Origin: Chloroflexota bacterium
GTDB lineage: Bacteria > Chloroflexota > Limnocylindria > Limnocylindrales > CSP1-4
Assembly (NCBI GenBank): GCA_004298915.1
Contig: SCTE01000206.1
Location: forward strand, 1 to 8,727
Direction of reading: 5' to 3'
DNA: 8,727 nucleotides
Shown here: positions 6,304-8,727 of the stretch, piece after piece
How positions within the stretch are numbered: position 1 is the stretch's first letter
How the letters are laid out: every line of letters begins with the position of its first letter
Program-made: the position numbers and the translations under genes
The notes under the pieces: generated by a model
What the model saw: only the letters and a program-made list of their open reading frames with translations
Told to the model about the DNA's origin: nothing
Database searches by the model: none

Positions 6304-7008
6304 ATGACCCAGATCGCCTTTGACGCGTTCGATGCGGTGACGTTCGACTGCTACGGGACGCTCATCGACTGGGAGGCCGGCCTCCTCGCCGGGTTGCGCG
6401 CGTTCCTCGACCCGCGCGGCGTCGATGCCTCGGACGAGGTCCTCCTCGAGGGCTACGCAGCGACCGAGGCCGAGCTCGAACGGGGCCCGTATCTGACCTA
6501 TCGGGTGATCCTTGGCCGTGGCCTCGCCGCCGTCGGGGCGGCCCATGGGCTCGTCCCATCGGCCGCCGAGGTCGACGCCTTCGGCGGATCGGTCGCCGAC
6601 TGGCCGGCCTTCCCCGATTCCCCCGCCGCACTCGCGCGCCTCGCGACGCGCTTCCGGCTCGGCGTCCTGACCAACTGCGACGACGACCTGTTCGCCGCCT
6701 CGAACCGGCGCCTCGGCGTTGCCTTCGACTGGGTCGTCACCGCCGAGCAGGCGCGTGGCTACAAGCCGCGGATCGCCAACTTCGAGCTGCTCTTCGAGCG
6801 GGTCGGGCTGCCCAGATCGCGCATCCTCCACGTCGCCCAGAGCCTGTTCCATGACCACGTGCCGGCAAAGCAGCTCGGCCTGACCACGGTCTGGATCGAC
6901 CGCCGGAACGGGCGGCCGGGATCCGGCGCCACGCCCCCGGCCGTGGCCGTGCCGGATGCGACGTTCCTCGACATGGCGTCGTTCGCGGAGGCGGCGACGA
7001 GGTCCTGA
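6304..7008 (+). CDS. HAD-superfamily hydrolase, haloacid dehalogenase type II-like
   Basis: A 234-residue protein with the usual length of the L-2-haloacid dehalogenase group. Motif I is FDCYGTL with nucleophile Asp15; Tyr17 stands where phosphatases have their second Asp, as in type II dehalogenases (DxYGT). Motif II is LTNCDD (Thr123), motif III is Lys154 in GYKPR, and motif IV is HVAQSLFHD ending in Asp184. The helical cap lies between about 22 and 95. When aligned on Asp184, the Ser and Asn that flank the acid in characterised L-2-haloacid dehalogenases (S-x-N-x-x-D) are Gln179 and Leu181. Dehalogenation of 2-haloacids is therefore doubtful, and the substrate is best left open. The ATG at 6304 has AAGGGA (6292-6297) six bases upstream. 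The tRNA-His ends 61 bases before it, and co-transcription is possible. Confidence 0.88.
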   Translation: MTQIAFDAFDAVTFDCYGTLIDWEAGLLAGLRAFLDPRGVDASDEVLLEGYAATEAELERGPYLTYRVILGRGLAAVGAAHGLVPSAAEVDAFGGSVADWPAFPDSPAALARLATRFRLGVLTNCDDDLFAASNRRLGVAFDWVVTAEQARGYKPRIANFELLFERVGLPRSRILHVAQSLFHDHVPAKQLGLTTVWIDRRNGRPGSGATPPAVAVPDATFLDMASFAEAATRS

Positions 7009-7023
7009 CTCGTCGGACGGGTG

Positions 7024-7029
7024 TACGAT
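7024..7029 (+). promoter_or_regulatory. Candidate -10 element for the ABC ATPase-Nudix unit
   Basis: TACGAT (TANNNT type) sits within GTGTACGATGG, 16 bases after the HAD stop codon. It would start transcription near 7036 with a leader of about 90 bases before the ATG at 7128. No convincing -35 box is seen, so this rests on one hexamer and its position. Confidence 0.3.
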
Positions 7030-7116
7030 GGCCCGGTCCGGAAACGGCTCGTACGGGACCGTCCACGTTCGCGCCCTGCGCGACAGGATGCATGGGTCCG
7101 CGATGCCGCCCCGGTC

Positions 7117-7122
7117 GGAGGT
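7117..7122 (+). promoter_or_regulatory. Ribosome binding site fixing the ATPase start
   Basis: GGAGGT lies five bases before the ATG at 7128. It rules out the upstream in-frame ATG at 7092, which lacks a comparable site and would add 12 residues before the conserved N-terminus. Confidence 0.8.
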
Positions 7123-7127
7123 ATCAC

Positions 7128-8222
<1,095 letters not shown>

Positions 8223-8229
8223 TCCGTTC

Positions 8230-8727
8230 GTGACGCGCGAGCACGGCGCCGGCGGCGATCCACATCCCGCCGACGACCGGCTCCGCGAGACGGTGACCGC
8301 GTCGCGGACGGTCCATCGGGGCCACTACCTCGAGGTCCGCGTCGACGACATCGCCACGCCCGGTGGCGGCACGAGCACGCGCGACATCGTCGCCCACCCG
8401 GGCGCGGTGGCAATCGTGGCCCTGGACCCGAACGACGCGGTCCTCATGGTCCGTCAGTTCCGGCTGGCCGCCGGTCGAACCCTGCTCGAGATCCCGGCCG
8501 GGACCCTGGACCGGGTCGATGGTGGTGGTGTCGAGGACCCGGACCTCGCGGCACCGCGCGAGCTCGAGGAGGAGACCGGGTTCCGGGCGGGATCCTGGGA
8601 GCACCTCGGGGCGTTCTGGACCGCACCCGGATTTGCCACCGAACTGATGCACCTGTACCTGGCTCGGGATCTCGTGCCTGCCCACGAGAACCGGCTCGGG
8701 CCCGACGAGGACGAGCGCCTCGAGCTG
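8230..8727 (+). CDS. Nudix hydrolase, ADP-ribose pyrophosphatase-like (3' truncated)
   Basis: The frame is open to the window edge, giving 166 residues without the C-terminus. HPGAVAIVALDPNDAVLMVRQFRLAAGRTLLEIPAGTLD (about 56-94) is the hallmark entry to the ADP-ribose/ADP-sugar pyrophosphatase (NudF-type) fold. The Nudix box follows: Glu, seven residues, then RELEEETGF (about 111-119), which supplies the Mg-binding acidic cluster. The usual G-x5-E spacing is stretched to G-x10-E by a DGGGV-like insertion coded by a GGT run. The family hydrolyses ADP-ribose or related nucleotide sugars to AMP plus a sugar phosphate. The GTG at 8230, 7 bases after the ATPase stop, is chosen for coupling; it lacks a visible ribosome site, and GTG at 8293 is an alternative just before the conserved region. 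Substrate is inferred from family only. Confidence 0.85.
   Translation, partial: MTREHGAGGDPHPADDRLRETVTASRTVHRGHYLEVRVDDIATPGGGTSTRDIVAHPGAVAIVALDPNDAVLMVRQFRLAAGRTLLEIPAGTLDRVDGGGVEDPDLAAPRELEEETGFRAGSWEHLGAFWTAPGFATELMHLYLARDLVPAHENRLGPDEDERLEL

Overview
The window is about 70 percent GC, with no AT-rich island, transposase, integrase, CRISPR array or phage gene. Its style (very GC-rich Gram-positive-like promoters and ribosome sites, a secreted CAP protein with a Pro-Thr-Lys linker, a MacB-like ABC pair, a CUT1 sugar-type ATPase beside a Nudix hydrolase) suggests an uncultivated high-GC Chloroflexota (Limnocylindria/Ellin6529-like). That placement is inference from gene style and base composition; a high-GC actinobacterium is not excluded.

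Layout, left to right. 1-620 (+) is the 3' part of an M1-type zinc metallopeptidase; its start lies outside the window. It converges on a biotin transporter BioY (699-1364, -), and the 78 bases between their stop codons hold two GC-rich hairpins. Next on the minus strand is a two-gene ABC operon: an MacB/LolD-type ATPase (4057-4809) followed 6 bases later by an 835-residue permease with two MacB-PCD/FtsX halves (1543-4050). Upstream of it, also on the minus strand, is a secreted CAP/SCP-domain protein (4950-5873). A 292-base non-coding stretch (5874-6165) holds inverted and 10-bp tandem repeats, and then comes a complete tRNA-His with encoded CCA and G-1 (6166-6242, +). The plus strand continues with a HAD hydrolase of the haloacid-dehalogenase type II fold (6304-7008), a UgpC/MsmK/MalK-like ABC ATPase (7128-8222), and a Nudix ADP-sugar pyrophosphatase (8230 to the end, 3' truncated).

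Functionally this is an ordinary chromosomal segment: biotin uptake, an envelope or export ABC system of unknown substrate, a secreted CAP protein, one tRNA, and a carbohydrate-import ATPase closely linked to a nucleotide-sugar hydrolase. No clear novel multi-gene system is visible. The items most worth a second look are the repeat-dense region upstream of the CAP gene, the in-frame TAG separating the ABC ATPase and permease, the glycine-rich insertion inside the Nudix box, the HAD protein lacking dehalogenase-specific residues, and a 10-base promoter-like word shared by two transcription units.
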